Shown piece by piece: positions 1 through 16,110 of a stretch of 64,000 nucleotides of DNA. Location: contig NZ_JANDBD010000003.1 in the NCBI RefSeq assembly GCF_024320865.1, positions 62,001 through 126,000 on the forward strand, given 5' to 3'. The notes under the pieces were generated by a model that had not been told where the DNA came from, ran no database searches, and was given only the letters and a program-made list of their open reading frames with translations. The first letter of the stretch is position 1, and each line of letters opens with the position of its first letter. The stretch is from Mycolicibacterium arenosum. Its GTDB lineage: Bacteria > Actinomycetota > Actinomycetes > Mycobacteriales > Mycobacteriaceae. The translations under genes were made by a program, and so were the position numbers.

Positions 1-702
1 TGCTCAGCGTGTCCAACTGCGGGCTGCGCACCCGCACCGCGTCGACGCCGGAGTGGCTGACGAAGTCGGCGACCGTCGTCGACGCGATCAACCGGCCGCG
101 GCCGATGACGACGAGCCGGTCGGCGGTGCTGGACATCTCGGCCAGCAGGTGACTCGACACGAACACGGTTCGGCCGTCGGCCGCCAGCGTGCGCATCAGG
201 GTGCGCACCCACCGGATGCCCTCGGGGTCCAGGCCGTTGACCGGCTCGTCGAACAACAGCACCGGTGGGTCGCCGAGCAGTGCCGCGGCGATTCCGAGCC
301 GCTGGCTCATGCCGAGCGACAGCGTGCCCGCGTTCCTATCGGCGGCGGACGCGAGCCCGACGATGTCGAGCACCTCGTCGACGCGGGTGACGGGAATCCG
401 GTTGGTGGCCGCCAGCCATCGCAGATGGTCGCGCGCCGACCTGTTCGGGTGGACCTGCTTGGCGTCGAGCAGCGCGCCGACGGTACGCAGCGGCTCGTCG
501 AGTTCGCGGTAGACGCGGCCGCCGATCGTCGCGGTGCCCGACGTCGGACGGTCCAATCCCAGAATCATCCGCATCGTGGTCGTCTTGCCCGCACCGTTGG
601 GACCCAGGAACCCGGTCACCACACCCGGCTCGATCGTGCAGCTCAAATCATCGACCGCACGGATGCGGCCGAAAGTCTTGGTCAAGCCGGATAATTCGAT
701 GA

Positions 703-706
<4 letters not shown>
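1..706 (-). CDS. ABC transporter ATP-binding protein (3' end outside window)
   Basis: Cytoplasmic ATPase subunit of an ABC transporter, probably of the CcmA/DrrA-like export type. About 235 residues are visible and the reading frame runs open off the left edge. Walker A (GPNGAGKTT, residues 35-43), the signature LSLGMSQR, Walker B LLFDEP and an H-loop in SSHLLAEM are all present, so it should hydrolyse ATP. The GTG start at 706 overlaps the SGNH hydrolase stop by four bases (GTGA), so it belongs to the thiamine operon transcript. The permease partner is presumably just outside the window. The substrate cannot be read from the sequence. Confidence 0.9.
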
Positions 707-2465
<1,759 letters not shown>

Positions 2466-2469
<4 letters not shown>

Positions 2470-3473
2470 GCGAGCACTCCCACCTTCAACTCCGCCGCGA
2501 TGCGCTCCGCGGTCCACGGCGCGAGCAGGAAGCCCGACCGGCCGTGACCCACCGCCACCAGTGTGCGCTCGTCGAGCCTACCGACGAGGGGCACGTTGTC
2601 CGGAGTCATCGGACGCAGGCCCGCCGCGCACTCGGCGAGTTCGTACTCCCCGAGGGCGGGCGCGACCTCACACGCGTCGTCGAGCAGATCCCGCACGCCC
2701 GACACCGACGGTGCGGTGTCGCGGCCGTGCTCGTACTGCGTTGCGCCGACCACCACGCCGTCGGGGCGCGGCACCAGGTACACCTGCCTACCGTGCACGC
2801 GGGCTCGGATCACCCGCTGCGGCACCGGCATACAGCCGCGTCGCCACCGCAACCGCAACACCTCGCCCTTGACGGGCCGGATCGGCAGTCCGGGCCACAG
2901 CGCGGGTGCGTCGATGCCGTTGGCGAGCACGGTGACATCGGCGTCGCGTGTCTCGTCGACCGAATCGACGGGCGGTGCCCAGACCACGCCGAGCGCCTCG
3001 CACTGCTCGGCAAGCGCGGCCACCAGAGCCCGATTGTCGACGGCCAGTTCGGTTTCCGCGCGGAAACCGTGCCGGATGCCACGGGCCAGCAGCGGTTCGA
3101 GGTCGCGGGCGGCGGTGGTGGGTTCGACGGGGTGGCCCTGCGCGGCGAGCCACGTCGCCACGGTTCTGAGGTCCTCGGCGTCGGCGCGGTCGACGGCGAC
3201 CACCAGTGACTCCCGTGCCGTCACCACCTCGGGTGGCAGGCCGTCCAGAAAGCCCTCACGCCAGAGCCGCAACGACTCCAGCCCGATCCGCAGCAGGTGC
3301 TCCTCGCCGGGCCAGCCCTCGCTGTGGGGCGCGAGCATGCCGCCTGCCACCCAGGAGGCGCCGCGGTCCTCGGTCCGGTGCACCCGCACCGACCAGCCGT
3401 CGAGCGCGGCGCGCCGTGCCACCGACAACCCGATGACACCACCGCCGATGACGGCCAACGAACCCGACTTCAT
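2466..3473 (-). CDS. thiO: Glycine oxidase ThiO
   Basis: FAD-dependent oxidase of the DAAO family that converts glycine to dehydroglycine for thiazole synthesis. The 335 residues begin with a Rossmann FAD motif [13 protein letters not shown], and the C-terminal [14 protein letters not shown] contacts the flavin in this family. The ATG at 3473 sits a few bases after GGAG and directly downstream of the TPP riboswitch, making it the first gene of the operon. Expression should fall when thiamine pyrophosphate is abundant. Confidence 0.95.
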
Positions 3474-3481
3474 GTTCTCCT

Positions 3482-3570
3482 TCCTTCGCCGGCATGACCC
3501 GGATCAGGTGTGACGGTAAGGGCGGCGCAGCCCACTCTCAGTCCCCGGTCCTCGGGACTCCCGTGTCGCG
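3482..3570 (-). promoter_or_regulatory. TPP riboswitch (thi element)
   Basis: On the minus strand, immediately 5' of thiO, the conserved thi-box pieces appear in order: GGGGACTGAGAGTGG, then CCCTTACCGTCACACCTGA, then TCCGGGTCATGCCGGCGAAGG, ending at the ribosome binding site. This is the classical thiamine pyrophosphate aptamer. Its 3' end abuts the GGAG, so control is likely through translation initiation. thiE on the opposite strand does not carry it. Confidence 0.93.
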
Positions 3571-3607
3571 TGAGCCAGCGTACCCGCCGATCGCTAGCCT
3601 TCGCGTT

Positions 3608-4270
3608 GTGCAGCATCCCCGCGATCGCCTCGCAGACGCCCGGCTCTACCTCTGCACCGACGCCCGCCGGGAACGCGGTGATCTGGCCGAGTTCGCCGAC
3701 GCCGCGCTATCGGGCGGTGTCGACATCGTGCAACTGCGCGACAAGGGCTCCGTCGGCGAGCAGCGCTTCGGCGCCCTGGAGGCGCGCACGGAACTGGCCG
3801 CGCTCGAGGTGCTCGCCGACGCGGCGCGGCGGCACGGCGCGCTGCTGGCCGTCAACGACAGGGCCGACGTCGCGAAAGCGGCGGGCGCCGACGTCCTGCA
3901 CCTCGGTCAGGACGATCTGCCGCTGGCCGTCGCGCGCGACATCGTCGGACCCGATGTGCTGATCGGACGCTCGACGCACGACGAGACCCAGGCCGCCGCG
4001 GCCGGCGCCGAGGACGTCGAGTACTTCTGCGTCGGCCCGTGCTGGCCCACCCCGACGAAGCCGGGCCGAACCGCACCCGGCCTCGATCTGGTGCGGGCCG
4101 CCGCAGCGAGCGCCCCGGCCGTTCCGTGGTTCGCGATCGGGGGCATCGACCTGGAGCGCGTTCCCGAGGTGGTGGCCGCGGGCGCGACGCGCATCGTGGT
4201 GGTCCGCGCGATCACCGGCGCGGACGATCCCGCCGCCGCGGCGCGGGCACTGGTGGCGGCGCTGGGTTAG
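3608..4270 (+). CDS. thiE: Thiamine-phosphate synthase ThiE
   Basis: Joins HMP pyrophosphate and thiazole phosphate to give thiamine phosphate. The 220-residue TIM-barrel shows the family stretches [56 protein letters not shown] and FAIGGID. The open frame extends 38 codons further upstream into the riboswitch region, but GTG at 3608 matches the known length. It is divergent from thiO and its last four bases overlap the end of mutT3. Confidence 0.96.
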   Translation: MQHPRDRLADARLYLCTDARRERGDLAEFADAALSGGVDIVQLRDKGSVGEQRFGALEARTELAALEVLADAARRHGALLAVNDRADVAKAAGADVLHLGQDDLPLAVARDIVGPDVLIGRSTHDETQAAAAGAEDVEYFCVGPCWPTPTKPGRTAPGLDLVRAAAASAPAVPWFAIGGIDLERVPEVVAAGATRIVVVRAITGADDPAAAARALVAALG

Positions 4271-4794
4271 TGCTGTTGGTCGCCCTGGAGCACCGCGCGC
4301 AACGCGTCCCAGCTGGCCGCGAAGCCGGGGTGCAGGGGCAGCGCGGCCACCTCGTCGACGGCCACCCAGCGCAGCTCGGAGCTCTCCCGGTTGGGCACGG
4401 TGGCGAGCATCTCGGCCGCGTCGGCGATCACGGTCGTGTAGGTCCACTCACCGCCCGACGCGGTCGCGGTGACGACGGTGGTGCGCACGGTCATCATGTC
4501 GGCGGCCAGGCCCGCCTCCTCGTGCGCCTCGCGCACGGCGGCCTCCTCGACGGTCTCGTGACTGTCCCTCGCCCCGCCGGGCAGGCCCCACGTGCCACCC
4601 TGATGGCTCCACGGCGCGCGGTGCTGAAGCAGCACCGCCGGCGTTCCGTCGGCGAGCGGTGCGCGCAGCAGCAGACCCGCCGCACCGTAGACGCCCCAGA
4701 AGTGGCCGCCGTCTTCGGAAAACACCCATCCATCACCGTCCCCGCGCACGTTGTTCAGGATAGGGAACGGGCGCCGCTCGCGACTGCGCGACAT
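4267..4794 (-). CDS. mutT3: NUDIX hydrolase, MutT3-like
   Basis: Predicted nucleotide-sanitising pyrophosphohydrolase of 175 residues. The NUDIX box is complete: [20 protein letters not shown] followed by EAGL, with the REAHEEAG metal-binding core. It sits between thiE and glnX as mutT3 does in M. tuberculosis. The substrate (oxidised GTP derivatives in the characterised relative) is taken from the family and not visible here. It is convergent with thiE with a four-base overlap. Confidence 0.88.
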   Translation of the reverse strand: MSRSRERRPFPILNNVRGDGDGWVFSEDGGHFWGVYGAAGLLLRAPLADGTPAVLLQHRAPWSHQGGTWGLPGGARDSHETVEEAAVREAHEEAGLAADMMTVRTTVVTATASGGEWTYTTVIADAAEMLATVPNRESSELRWVAVDEVAALPLHPGFAASWDALRAVLQGDQQH

Positions 4795-4887
4795 CGCGCT
4801 TCCCGATAAGCAGCCCTTTCCAGCAATCTGCTCTTAGACTTTCTTCATACAAGGTGGAGGAGACGGGAAGATGAGGTCCGCGCACAG

Positions 4888-6203
4888 GTGACTGTGGAGT
4901 TGGCGCACCCTTCGACCGAGCCGATGGCGTCGCGGTCGCCGACCAGTCCCGCGCACCCTCGCTGGTGGTTCCTCTGGACCACGCCCGGTCGGATCCTGAC
5001 CATCGGCGTCGTGCTGTCGGCGCTGGTGATCGCATGCGCGTTCGCGACGTCGACCACCATCAACAACCGCCAGCAGGCGCTCACCACCGTGCTCGAGCAC
5101 ACCGAACCCCTGGCGTCGGCGGCCGGCCGGCTCTACACGACGCTGTCCGTCGCGGACGCCGCGGCGGCGACGGCGTTCATCGCGGGCACCGAGCCGCGGC
5201 CGGTGCGGCAGCGCTACGAGCAGGCGATCACCGACGCCGCGGTCTCCGTCACGCTGGCCTCGAGCGGGCTCACCGACCCGGAGATGATCCACCTGCTCGG
5301 CGAGATCAACGGCCAACTCGCGGTGTACACCGGCCTGGTCGAGACGGCGCGTACGAACAACCGGGCGGGGAATCCGGTCGGCTCGTCGTATCTGTCGGAG
5401 GCGTCTGGGCTCATGCAGACGGAGATCCTGCCCGACGCGCAGCGGCTGTACGAGGAGACGTCGAAGCAGGTCGACGTCGAGACCACGGCGTCGACGCGCA
5501 TCCCGGCACCGGTGATCCTGGTGGTGCTGGCGACGCTGCTGTTCGGCGCATTCGCCAACCGGTGGCTGGCGCGTCGCACCCGGCGCCGGGTGAACATCGG
5601 CTTCGTCGCGGGCGGCATGGCGGTGCTGATCATGATCCTGTGGGTCGGCACGGCCCTGGTGATCTCGACCTCGGCGAGCCGCAGCGCCAAGAGCACCGCG
5701 GCCGAGTCGCTCAAGACCATCACCTCAATGGCGATCACCGCGCAGCAGGCGCGCGCCGACGAGACGCTGTCGCTGATCCGGCGGGGCGACGAGGGCGCGC
5801 GCAAGCAGTCGTACTACCAGCGCATCGACGTCATGCAGCAGCAGCTGTCGGACTACCTCGGCCGCGAGGACGCGATCGACAAGGCCGACCTGGCCGACGC
5901 CGAACAGCTGTTGCGACGCTGGCGGGCCGCCGACGACCGCATCAACGCCTACATCGCGGTCGGTGACTACCAGAAGGCCACCCAGGTCGCGCTCGGCACC
6001 GGCGAGGACGACTCCACGCCGGCGTTCGAGAAGCTCGACGCCGCGCTGTCGAAGGGCATCGAGGAGAGTCGGCAGCAGTTGCGCAACGACATAGTCAGCG
6101 CCCGCACGGTGCTGTCGGGCGCCACCGTCGGCGCCGCCGCACTGAGCGTGATCGCGGCCATCGCCGTGACGTTGGGGCTGTGGCCCCGGTTGAGCGAGTA
6201 CAG

Positions 6204-6207
<4 letters not shown>
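4888..6207 (+). CDS. glnX: GlnX-like membrane sensor protein
   Basis: A 439-residue integral membrane protein with about four membrane segments (near residues 30-50, 205-222, 232-252 and 410-432). The first two enclose an extracytoplasmic helical domain, a layout like chemoreceptor-type sensors. In mycobacteria the orthologue works with GlnH and PknG to sense aspartate/glutamate and control glutamate metabolism. The GTG start at 4888 follows a GGAG-rich leader; an ATG at 4871 is closed by a stop within seven codons. Its stop overlaps the glnH start (ATGA), giving a coupled three-gene operon. Confidence 0.88.
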
Positions 6208-9427
<3,220 letters not shown>

Positions 9428-9521
9428 GTCAAAGCACACCTGTCAACCGGATTTGGTATTACCGTCCCAAGCGCAGTATTTTTGCCGACGGCCCAAGTCT
9501 CCTCGACCGTGAAAGCTCCTC

Positions 9522-9764
9522 ATGCGCGCCAGCGTCGTCACCCGCACCCGTCCCGTCCGCCACCGCACGTTGCGCCCGATGGCGGGCCAGCTGTTCGAAG
9601 CGACCATCGCCCGTGATGTCACCGGTTGGACGGTCTCGATTCCCGAGCTCGACGCGGAGGTTCACGTCGTCCGCCGCGCCGAGGCCGAGAGCGCGGCGCG
9701 CGAGTGCATCGCCGTGCGCACCGGCATTCCGATCAGCTTCGTCGCCGTCTGGATCCGCGACTAG
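9522..9764 (+). CDS. Small HicB-like protein
   Basis: An 80-residue protein whose second half (TGWTVSIPELDAEVHVVRRAEAESAAR, seen in pieces) resembles the partial RNase-H-like fold of HicB antitoxins and related small mycobacterial proteins. The first ~19 residues are Arg-rich and may be untranslated; ATG at 9579 (MAGQLFE) would give a neater domain. No HicA-like toxin or DNA-binding domain is adjacent, so a toxin-antitoxin role is unsupported. It is convergent with ackA. Confidence 0.6.
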   Translation: MRASVVTRTRPVRHRTLRPMAGQLFEATIARDVTGWTVSIPELDAEVHVVRRAEAESAARECIAVRTGIPISFVAVWIRD

Positions 9765-9773
9765 TCGGGATAT

Positions 9774-9835
9774 CGCGAGTTCTACACCCGCGTCGTGATC
9801 CCGCGATCGAACGCAGCAGAGTCGAAGAACTCGCG
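9774..9835. terminator. Candidate bidirectional terminator hairpin
   Basis: A perfect 10-base inverted repeat, CGCGAGTTCT at 9774-9783 and AGAACTCGCG at 9826-9835, lies between the ends of the convergent HicB-like gene and ackA. There is no U-tract, as is common in mycobacteria. The 42-base loop is longer than usual, so termination is an inference. Confidence 0.4.
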
Positions 9836-9840
9836 GGCCG

Positions 9841-10974
9841 CTAGATCACCCGGACGCAGTCGCGCGCGATCGCGAGCTCCTCGTCGGTCGGGATCACCAG
9901 CACCGTGACCGGCGACATCTCCGCCGAGATGCGCCGTGGTCCCCTGGCCGGGCTCTCGTTGAGGTGCTCGTCGATCTCGATGCCCAGCGGAGCCAACCCG
10001 CTGAGCGCATCGAGTCGCACCGCTGCGTCGTTCTCCCCCACCCCCGCGGTGAACGTGATGACGTCGGTGCGCCCCAGCAGCGCGAGGTACGCGCCGATGT
10101 ACTTGCGCAGCCGGTGGATGTAGACGTCGTAGGCCAGTAGGGCGGACTCGTCACCGGCGTCGATGCGCTTGTGCAACTCGCGGAAGTCGATCTCGCCGCA
10201 CAGGCCCGATACTCCGGAGCGCTTGTTCAGCAGCGTCTCGATGTCCTCGACGGTCATTCCCGCCGTGCGCCACAAATACATGATCACGCCGGGGTCGATG
10301 TCACCCGACCGCGTGCCCATCACCAACCCCTCCATCGGCGTCAGGCCCATCGTCGTGTCGACCGGCCTGCCGCCGACGATCGCCGACGCCGACGCCCCGT
10401 TGCCGAGGTGCAGAACGATCTGACTCAGCGACTCGAGCGGCTCCTCCAGGAACTCGGCGGCCTGCCTGCTGACGAACGCGTGCGACGTGCCGTGGAACCC
10501 GTACCGGCGGATGTGCCACTGCGCAGCGATCTCCCGGTCGATGGCGTAGGTGGCCGCGTCGGGCGGCAGGTCGTGGAAGAACGCCGTATCGAACACCGCC
10601 ACATGCGGCAGGTCGGGCAGCACGCGGCGAGCCACCCGAATGCCGAGCAGCGCAGGCGGATTGTGCAACGGCGCCAGCGGTGAGAGCTGCTCGATCCTCT
10701 CCAGCAGCGCGTCGTCGACGATCGTCGGCTCGTGGAGATCGGGCCCGCCGTGCACGACGCGGTGCCCGACCGCGACCAGCCCCAGCCCGTCCAGATCGTG
10801 GCCGGCCCCCGCCAACGCGTCGAACGCGAGGCGCAGCGCGGCCTCGTGGTCCGCAGGGCCCCCGTCGTCACCGATGCGCTCGACGATGCCGTCGGCCAGC
10901 TGCCGACCCGAATCCGGCTCCACCACCGCGTACTTCAGCGAGGACGATCCGCAGTTCAGAACGAGAACGGTCAT
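9841..10974 (-). CDS. ackA: Acetate kinase AckA
   Basis: Interconverts acetyl phosphate plus ADP and acetate plus ATP. The 377 residues show the ASKHA-fold signatures: [11 protein letters not shown] at the start, [65 protein letters not shown] and FTAGVGEN. Its start overlaps the pta stop by four bases, so the two enzymes of the acetate/acetyl-CoA pathway are translated together. Confidence 0.97.
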   Translation of the reverse strand: MTVLVLNCGSSSLKYAVVEPDSGRQLADGIVERIGDDGGPADHEAALRLAFDALAGAGHDLDGLGLVAVGHRVVHGGPDLHEPTIVDDALLERIEQLSPLAPLHNPPALLGIRVARRVLPDLPHVAVFDTAFFHDLPPDAATYAIDREIAAQWHIRRYGFHGTSHAFVSRQAAEFLEEPLESLSQIVLHLGNGASASAIVGGRPVDTTMGLTPMEGLVMGTRSGDIDPGVIMYLWRTAGMTVEDIETLLNKRSGVSGLCGEIDFRELHKRIDAGDESALLAYDVYIHRLRKYIGAYLALLGRTDVITFTAGVGENDAAVRLDALSGLAPLGIEIDEHLNESPARGPRRISAEMSPVTVLVIPTDEELAIARDCVRVI

Positions 10975-13097
10975 GAGCCCTGCGCCTGGATCGCCGTGAT
11001 CGCCACGGTGTTCACGATGTCCTCCACCAGTGCTCCGCGAGACAGGTCGTTGACCGGCTTCTTCAGGCCCTGCAGCACCGGGCCGATGGCGATCGCACCC
11101 GCGCTGCGCTGCACCGCCTTGTAGGTGTTGTTGCCGGTGTTGAGGTCGGGGAAGATCAGCACGGTCGCGTGCCCCGCCACGTCGGACTCCGGCATCTTGG
11201 TGGCCGCCACCGAGGGCTCCACGGCGGCGTCGTACTGGATGGGGCCCTCGACCAACAGCGACGGTTCGCGTTGCCGGACGAGTTCGGTTGCGGCGCGGAC
11301 CTTGTCGACGTCGGCGCCGGTGCCCGAGGTGCCCGTCGAGTAGGACAGCATGGCCACTCGCGGCTCGATCCCGAACTGGGCGGCGGTGCGGGCCGACGAG
11401 ATCGCGATGTCGGCGAGTTGCTCAGACGTCGGATCCGGCACGATCGCGCAGTCGCCGTAGGCGAGCACCTCGTCGGCGAGGCACATCAGGAAGATGCTCG
11501 ACACCGTCGACACGTCCGGGAGCGTCTTGATGATCTCGAAGGCGGGCCGAACCGTGTGGGCGGTGGTGTGCCGTGCACCGGAGACCATGCCGTCGACCAT
11601 GTCGTTGTGCACCAGCATCGTGCCGAAGTACGACACGTCGTGAATGGTTTCGCGGGCCTGCTCGACCGTCACGCCCTTGTGCTTGCGCAGCTCGGCGTAC
11701 TGCGCCGCGAACTGATCGCACAGCTCGCTGGTCTGCGGGTTGATCACCTTCGCGTCCGACAGGTCGACGCCGAGTTCGGCGGCGCGGGCCCGCACGGAGG
11801 GCTCGTCACCCAGGATCGTCAGCTCCGCCACCGAGCGCTGCAGAAGCCGACCCGCCGCCTTCAGGATGCGGTCGTCGTCGCCCTCGGGCAGCACGATGCG
11901 CTTGCGGTCCGCGCGGGCGCGGTCCAGCAGCTGGTAGGTGAACATCTGCGGTGTGACGACCGTTGGAATCGGAATCGCCAGCTGCGCCAACAGATCCGAC
12001 GTATCCACGTAGGTCTCCATCAGCTCCAGCGCGGTGTCGATCTTGCGCGACGATCCGGTGGTCACCCGGCCGCGACTCAGCGCGACGGCCTTCGCCGTGT
12101 CGTAGGTTCCCAGGTCGGTGGCGACGATCGGCAGCCGCAACCCCAGCCCCTCGACCAGCTTGGCGATCGCGGGATGGAGGGCCAGTCCGCCGTTCAGAAT
12201 CAGGCAGGACAGCGACGGAAAGCCCGCTGCCGCATGGGCACTCGCCATCGCCAGCACGACATCGGAACGATCACCGGGCGTGATGACCGCCATGCCGTCG
12301 GTGAGTCGCTCGAGGACGTGCTCTGCGGTCATGCCCGCGACCAGCACGCCCAGCGCCTCGCGGGTCAGCAGGTCCTCGTCGCCGCTGATGACCGTTCCGT
12401 GCACCGCCTGCTGCAGTTCGGCCACCGACGGCGCGATCAGCAGCGGTTCCTCCGGCAGCACGTAGCACTTCACCCCGTCCGGGGCGCTGCGCCGCAGTAC
12501 CTCCGACACCGCGTCCATTTCATCCGGCGCACAGCGGTTCACCACGACGGCTGCGGTGTGCGCGTGCTGGCCGGCGATTTCGGCCAGGCACAGCTCGACG
12601 ACGTGCGCGACGTCGTCGGGGGTACGGCCCGCAGCGCGGACGGCGAGCACCACCGGGGCGCCGAGGTTCACGGCGATGCGCGCGTTGACGCTCAGCTCGC
12701 TGGGCGAAGCCACGTCGGTGTAGTCACTGCCGACGATCAGCACGGCGTCGCACTGCTCGGCCACCTGGTGGTAGCGGTCGACGATCTCGGCCAGCGCGTT
12801 GTCGGGGTCGTCGTGCAGCTGCTGATAGCCGACGCCGACGCACTCCTCGTAGGCCAGGCCGGCCGTGGTGTGAGCCAGCAGCAGCTCGAGGATGTAGTCG
12901 CGGTCCTCGCCGAGCCGGGTGATCGGCCGGAACACCCCGACCTTCGCGACGGTCGCCGCGAGCCGGTGCAGGATCCCGAGCGCGATGGTGGACTTGCCCG
13001 TGTCCCCCTCCGGGGAGGCTACGTAGATCGCGGAGTTGGCGGACGCGGCAACCGGTTGCACGCTGCCCAGCCTGCCATGGACGTCCGCGGCAGTCAC
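10971..13097 (-). CDS. pta: Phosphate acetyltransferase Pta
   Basis: Converts acetyl-CoA and phosphate to acetyl phosphate. It is a long-form Pta (708 residues): an N-terminal BioD-like P-loop domain ([17 protein letters not shown], residues ~25-40), a central DRTGG domain, and a C-terminal PTA/PTB catalytic domain ([46 protein letters not shown]). The GTG start at 13097 overlaps the stop of the upstream PHP-domain gene in its shifted frame, and ackA overlaps its end, so the cluster reads PHP-pta-ackA. Confidence 0.96.
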   Translation of the reverse strand: MTAADVHGRLGSVQPVAASANSAIYVASPEGDTGKSTIALGILHRLAATVAKVGVFRPITRLGEDRDYILELLLAHTTAGLAYEECVGVGYQQLHDDPDNALAEIVDRYHQVAEQCDAVLIVGSDYTDVASPSELSVNARIAVNLGAPVVLAVRAAGRTPDDVAHVVELCLAEIAGQHAHTAAVVVNRCAPDEMDAVSEVLRRSAPDGVKCYVLPEEPLLIAPSVAELQQAVHGTVISGDEDLLTREALGVLVAGMTAEHVLERLTDGMAVITPGDRSDVVLAMASAHAAAGFPSLSCLILNGGLALHPAIAKLVEGLGLRLPIVATDLGTYDTAKAVALSRGRVTTGSSRKIDTALELMETYVDTSDLLAQLAIPIPTVVTPQMFTYQLLDRARADRKRIVLPEGDDDRILKAAGRLLQRSVAELTILGDEPSVRARAAELGVDLSDAKVINPQTSELCDQFAAQYAELRKHKGVTVEQARETIHDVSYFGTMLVHNDMVDGMVSGARHTTAHTVRPAFEIIKTLPDVSTVSSIFLMCLADEVLAYGDCAIVPDPTSEQLADIAISSARTAAQFGIEPRVAMLSYSTGTSGTGADVDKVRAATELVRQREPSLLVEGPIQYDAAVEPSVAATKMPESDVAGHATVLIFPDLNTGNNTYKAVQRSAGAIAIGPVLQGLKKPVNDLSRGALVEDIVNTVAITAIQAQGS

Positions 13098-13922
13098 CGC
13101 CGCCAGAAGTCCAGCCGGTCGCGGCCAGGGCGGAACCCGGCGGCTTCGACCACGTCGACCGCGATGTCGAACTTGGCGCCGATCCGGAAGGGCGTGTGCG
13201 CGTCGCTGCCGAACGACACCGCGTCACCGCCCTCCTGCCACCACCAGCGCATCAGCTCCGCCGATGCCAGCGGGCTCCTGGTGTTTGATCTCCAGCGCTC
13301 GCCCCGATGAGGCCAACTCGCGGAACACCGTCCGGTACTCCTCCTCGAAGTCGGCCTCCGAGTACTCACCGGCACGATCCGTCGGCCAGTATCGACGCGG
13401 GTAGTCGCAGTGCGCCAGCACGTCGAACACCGACGAACCGGCGACGAGCTCGACCATGTCCGTCAGATACCGGCGCATCAGGTCGTGCGGGTCGACGTCG
13501 GCGAGCAGCGACGAGTCGACGTACTCCAACCCGCCCCGGTGTTCGACGGCGTGCAGGCTGCCGAGCACGCGCTCGAACTCCCCGGCCGCCAGCACCGCGG
13601 CCACGCTGCCCGCGAACAGATGCGGCTCGCCGGCCTCGATCCCGGACAGCAGGCGCAACTCGGGGTACAGCTCACGGCACCGGGCGAGATCCGCAAGGTA
13701 GCCCTGGACGTTCATCGGCGTCACCCGCGGGCGCGCCCCGACGTCGGCGGGTGCGGTGGCACCGCCGTCACCGTCGCCCCACGCCGTGAAGTCGACGTGT
13801 TCGGTGAACGCGAGGCCGGGCAACCCGAGATCGCGGGCCCGCTCACAGGCGAGCTCCATGGTCGACGACGACGCGGTGTCCCAGGACCACCTGGTGTGGA
13901 CGTGATTGTCGGGCGGCTTCAT
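13094..13922 (-). pseudogene. PHP-domain phosphoesterase, split by a frameshift
   Basis: Metal-dependent PHP hydrolase resembling histidinol-phosphatase. The first frame (13922 down to ~13287) has the metal motifs DNHVHTRWS, FTEHVDF, GIEAGEPH and DVLAHCDYP. After GRALEI this frame runs into KHQEPAGIGG and stops at 13224. The other frame continues sensibly from the same point (NTRSPLASAELMRWW, SFGSDAHTP with the last His pair) to a stop at 13094. Removing one A from the AAA codon at 13284-13286 restores a protein of about 275 residues. The downstream frame's stop gives a GTGA overlap with pta, which argues that the restored product is the real one. It may be an assembly error or a decayed gene. 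Confidence 0.85.
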
Positions 13923-13969
13923 CGCGGCCCATCATCGCAGGGCCGCAACGGCTCTCGCGCGTTAGACGA

Positions 13970-14980
13970 TCAGCCCAGCTTGCGCAGCCGCGGCTCCAGG
14001 TCGCGCTGGAACAGCTCGAGGAACCGCCGCTGATCGTGGCCGGGGGCGTGGAACACCAGGTGGTTCAGGCCCCAGTCGACGTAGTCCTTGACCTTCGCGA
14101 CCGCCTCGTCGGGATCCGAGGCGACGATCCAGCGCTTCGCGACCTGCTCGATGGGCAGTTCGTCGGCGGCCTTCTCCATCTCGATCGGGTCGTCGATGGA
14201 GTGCTTCTGCTCCGCGGTCAGCGACAGTGGGGCCCAGAACCGGGTGTTCTCCAACGCCAGCTCGGGGTCGGTGTCGTAGGAGATCTTGATCTCGATCATC
14301 CGGTCGACGTCGTCGGGGTTCTTACCGGCCGCCTCCGCGCCCTCCCGCATCGCCGGGATGAGCTTCTCCTTGTAGAGCTCCTCGCCCTTGCCGGAGGTGC
14401 AGATGAAGCCGTCACCGGCACGGCCCGCGTACTTGGCCACCTGCGGACCGCCGGCGGCGATGTAGATCGGGATGCCGCCCTCGGGCACGTCGTAGATCGA
14501 GGCGCCCTTGGTCTTGTAGTAGTCACCCTCGAAGTCGACGCGGTCGCCGAGCCACAGCTCGCGCATCAGCCGCACGGATTCGCGCAGCCGGGCGTACCGC
14601 TCCTTGAACTCGGGCCACTCGCCCTCGTAGCCGGTGGCGATCTCGTTGAGGGCCTCACCGGTACCCACGCCGAGGAAGATCCGGTCGGGGTACAGGCAGC
14701 CCATGGTGGCGAAGGCCTGCGCGATCACCGCCGGGTTGTAGCGGAACGTCGGCGTCAGCACCGACGTGCCGAGCACGAGTCGCTTGGTGCGCTCCCCGAC
14801 GGCGGTCATCCACGCCAGCGAGAAGGGCGCGTGCCCGCCCTCGTGCCGCCACGGCTGGAAGTGATCGCTCACGGTTGCGCTGTCCATGCCGTGGGCTTCC
14901 GCCTCGACGGCCAGTTCGACGAGCTCACGCGGCGCGAACTGCTCAGCCGACGCCTTGTATCCGAGTTTGAGTTCAGCCAC
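13970..14980 (-). CDS. fgd1: F420-dependent glucose-6-phosphate dehydrogenase Fgd1
   Basis: Oxidises glucose-6-phosphate to 6-phosphogluconolactone while reducing cofactor F420, the main source of F420H2 in mycobacteria. The 336 residues form a luciferase-like TIM barrel with the characteristic start ([13 protein letters not shown]), [15 protein letters not shown] containing the catalytic His region, and [15 protein letters not shown] at 14980 is the start. It has the same neighbours as Rv0407 of M. tuberculosis (pta/ackA on one side, an MBL-fold gene divergent on the other). Confidence 0.97.
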   Translation of the reverse strand: MAELKLGYKASAEQFAPRELVELAVEAEAHGMDSATVSDHFQPWRHEGGHAPFSLAWMTAVGERTKRLVLGTSVLTPTFRYNPAVIAQAFATMGCLYPDRIFLGVGTGEALNEIATGYEGEWPEFKERYARLRESVRLMRELWLGDRVDFEGDYYKTKGASIYDVPEGGIPIYIAAGGPQVAKYAGRAGDGFICTSGKGEELYKEKLIPAMREGAEAAGKNPDDVDRMIEIKISYDTDPELALENTRFWAPLSLTAEQKHSIDDPIEMEKAADELPIEQVAKRWIVASDPDEAVAKVKDYVDWGLNHLVFHAPGHDQRRFLELFQRDLEPRLRKLG

Positions 14981-15039
14981 GTTTCTTTTCTACTCCTGCG
15001 CCGTCCGGTGTATTCCACCCGTGTCGATAGACTCCCCCC

Positions 15040-15768
15040 ATGGCGGAGCTGACAGCCATCACCGACACCGTCCACTTCGCCCGCACCGAACTGGTCAACT
15101 GGACCCTGGTGACCGACGACACGGGGATCCTGGTCATCGACGCCGGCTTCCCCGGCCAGCGCGACGAGGTGCTCGCGTCCGTGCGGGAACTCGGCTACGA
15201 CATCGACGACATCCACGCGTTCCTGCTGACCCACGCCCACGTCGACCACTTCGGCAGTGCCATCTGGTTCGCGAAAAACCATGGCACGCCCGTCTTCTGT
15301 CACGCGGCCGAGGTCGGCCACGCGCACCGCGAGTACCTCGAGCAGGTGTCGCTGCTCGACCTGGCCATGAAGATGTGGCAGCCGCGGTACGTCGTGTGGT
15401 CGGCCACGATCGGCGTGAAGGGCGCGCTGGTCCGTGACGGCATCCCGACCGCTCACGCGCTGACCGAGGAGGTGGCCGCGGCGCTGCCGGGCAGCCCCAT
15501 GGCCATCCCGTCACCCGGCCACACCGGCGGGCACTGCTCCTACGTCGTCGACGGCGTGCTCGTCAGCGGCGACGCACTGGTCACCGCCCACCCCGTGTCG
15601 ACACGCACGGGCCCGCAGCTGCTGCCCGACCTGTTCAATCACGACCAGGCGGGCTGTGAGCGCAGCCTGTCCGCGCTCGGCATGCTCGACACCGACGTGC
15701 TGCTGCCAGGGCACGGCCCGGTCTGGCGCGGACCCATCCGCGAGGCGGCCGAGCGGGCCGCTCGATAA
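15040..15768 (+). CDS. MBL-fold metallo-hydrolase (Rv0406c-like)
   Basis: A 242-residue metallo-beta-lactamase-fold hydrolase with the dinuclear zinc motif LTHAHVDHFG (residues ~63-72), GHTGGHCSYVVDG and a late GHGPVW. No signal peptide is seen, so it is probably cytoplasmic. Divergent from fgd1 with a 59-base gap, the arrangement conserved in mycobacteria. Substrate unknown; glyoxalase-II-like thioester or lactone hydrolysis is possible. Confidence 0.88.
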   Translation: MAELTAITDTVHFARTELVNWTLVTDDTGILVIDAGFPGQRDEVLASVRELGYDIDDIHAFLLTHAHVDHFGSAIWFAKNHGTPVFCHAAEVGHAHREYLEQVSLLDLAMKMWQPRYVVWSATIGVKGALVRDGIPTAHALTEEVAAALPGSPMAIPSPGHTGGHCSYVVDGVLVSGDALVTAHPVSTRTGPQLLPDLFNHDQAGCERSLSALGMLDTDVLLPGHGPVWRGPIREAAERAAR

Positions 15769-15788
15769 GACTTCGGAGCGGGCCGCCG

Positions 15789-16079
15789 TCAGGTGAGCAC
15801 GCCGTAGCCCAGCAGGAACACCGCGGTCAGGCACAACCCGCAGGCGATGATGATCGCCGGCATGACGAACATCCCGTCCAGTTCGTCGTCGTGCATGGCG
15901 TCGCGTTCCACAGCGCCGAACAGGAAGCGCGCCACCCGCGACATCCGGAAACCGCCGACGACGCGACGGACGGCGGCGCGTTTGCGGTTGCGCCCGATGA
16001 GCACCCGCGTCCCGATTCCGCCGACGAAGACCAGCACGGCGAGGGCCAGCAGCAGCCAACCCACCTCCGCGTGCGTCAC
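15789..16079 (-). CDS. Small two-helix membrane protein
   Basis: Hypothetical 96-residue protein with one membrane segment at residues ~8-28 (WLLLALAVLVFVGGIGTRVL), an Arg-rich loop, and a second segment at ~73-94. Both ends are predicted on the same side. No family recognised. It ends 20 bases after the convergent MBL gene. Confidence 0.7.
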   Translation of the reverse strand: MTHAEVGWLLLALAVLVFVGGIGTRVLIGRNRKRAAVRRVVGGFRMSRVARFLFGAVERDAMHDDELDGMFVMPAIIIACGLCLTAVFLLGYGVLT

Positions 16080-16110
16080 GGCGCCAGCGTATCCGCCGCA
16101 GCGCCCCCGC

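Noticed and set aside
9522..9764. Toxin-antitoxin module
   Set aside because: The protein is only partly HicB-like and no HicA or other toxin gene is next to it.
11169..13310. Very long plus-strand open frame (713 codons) opposite pta
   Set aside because: It is antisense to a clear pta gene, is His/Arg/Gly-rich and shows no domain. Long antisense frames are expected in GC-rich coding DNA.
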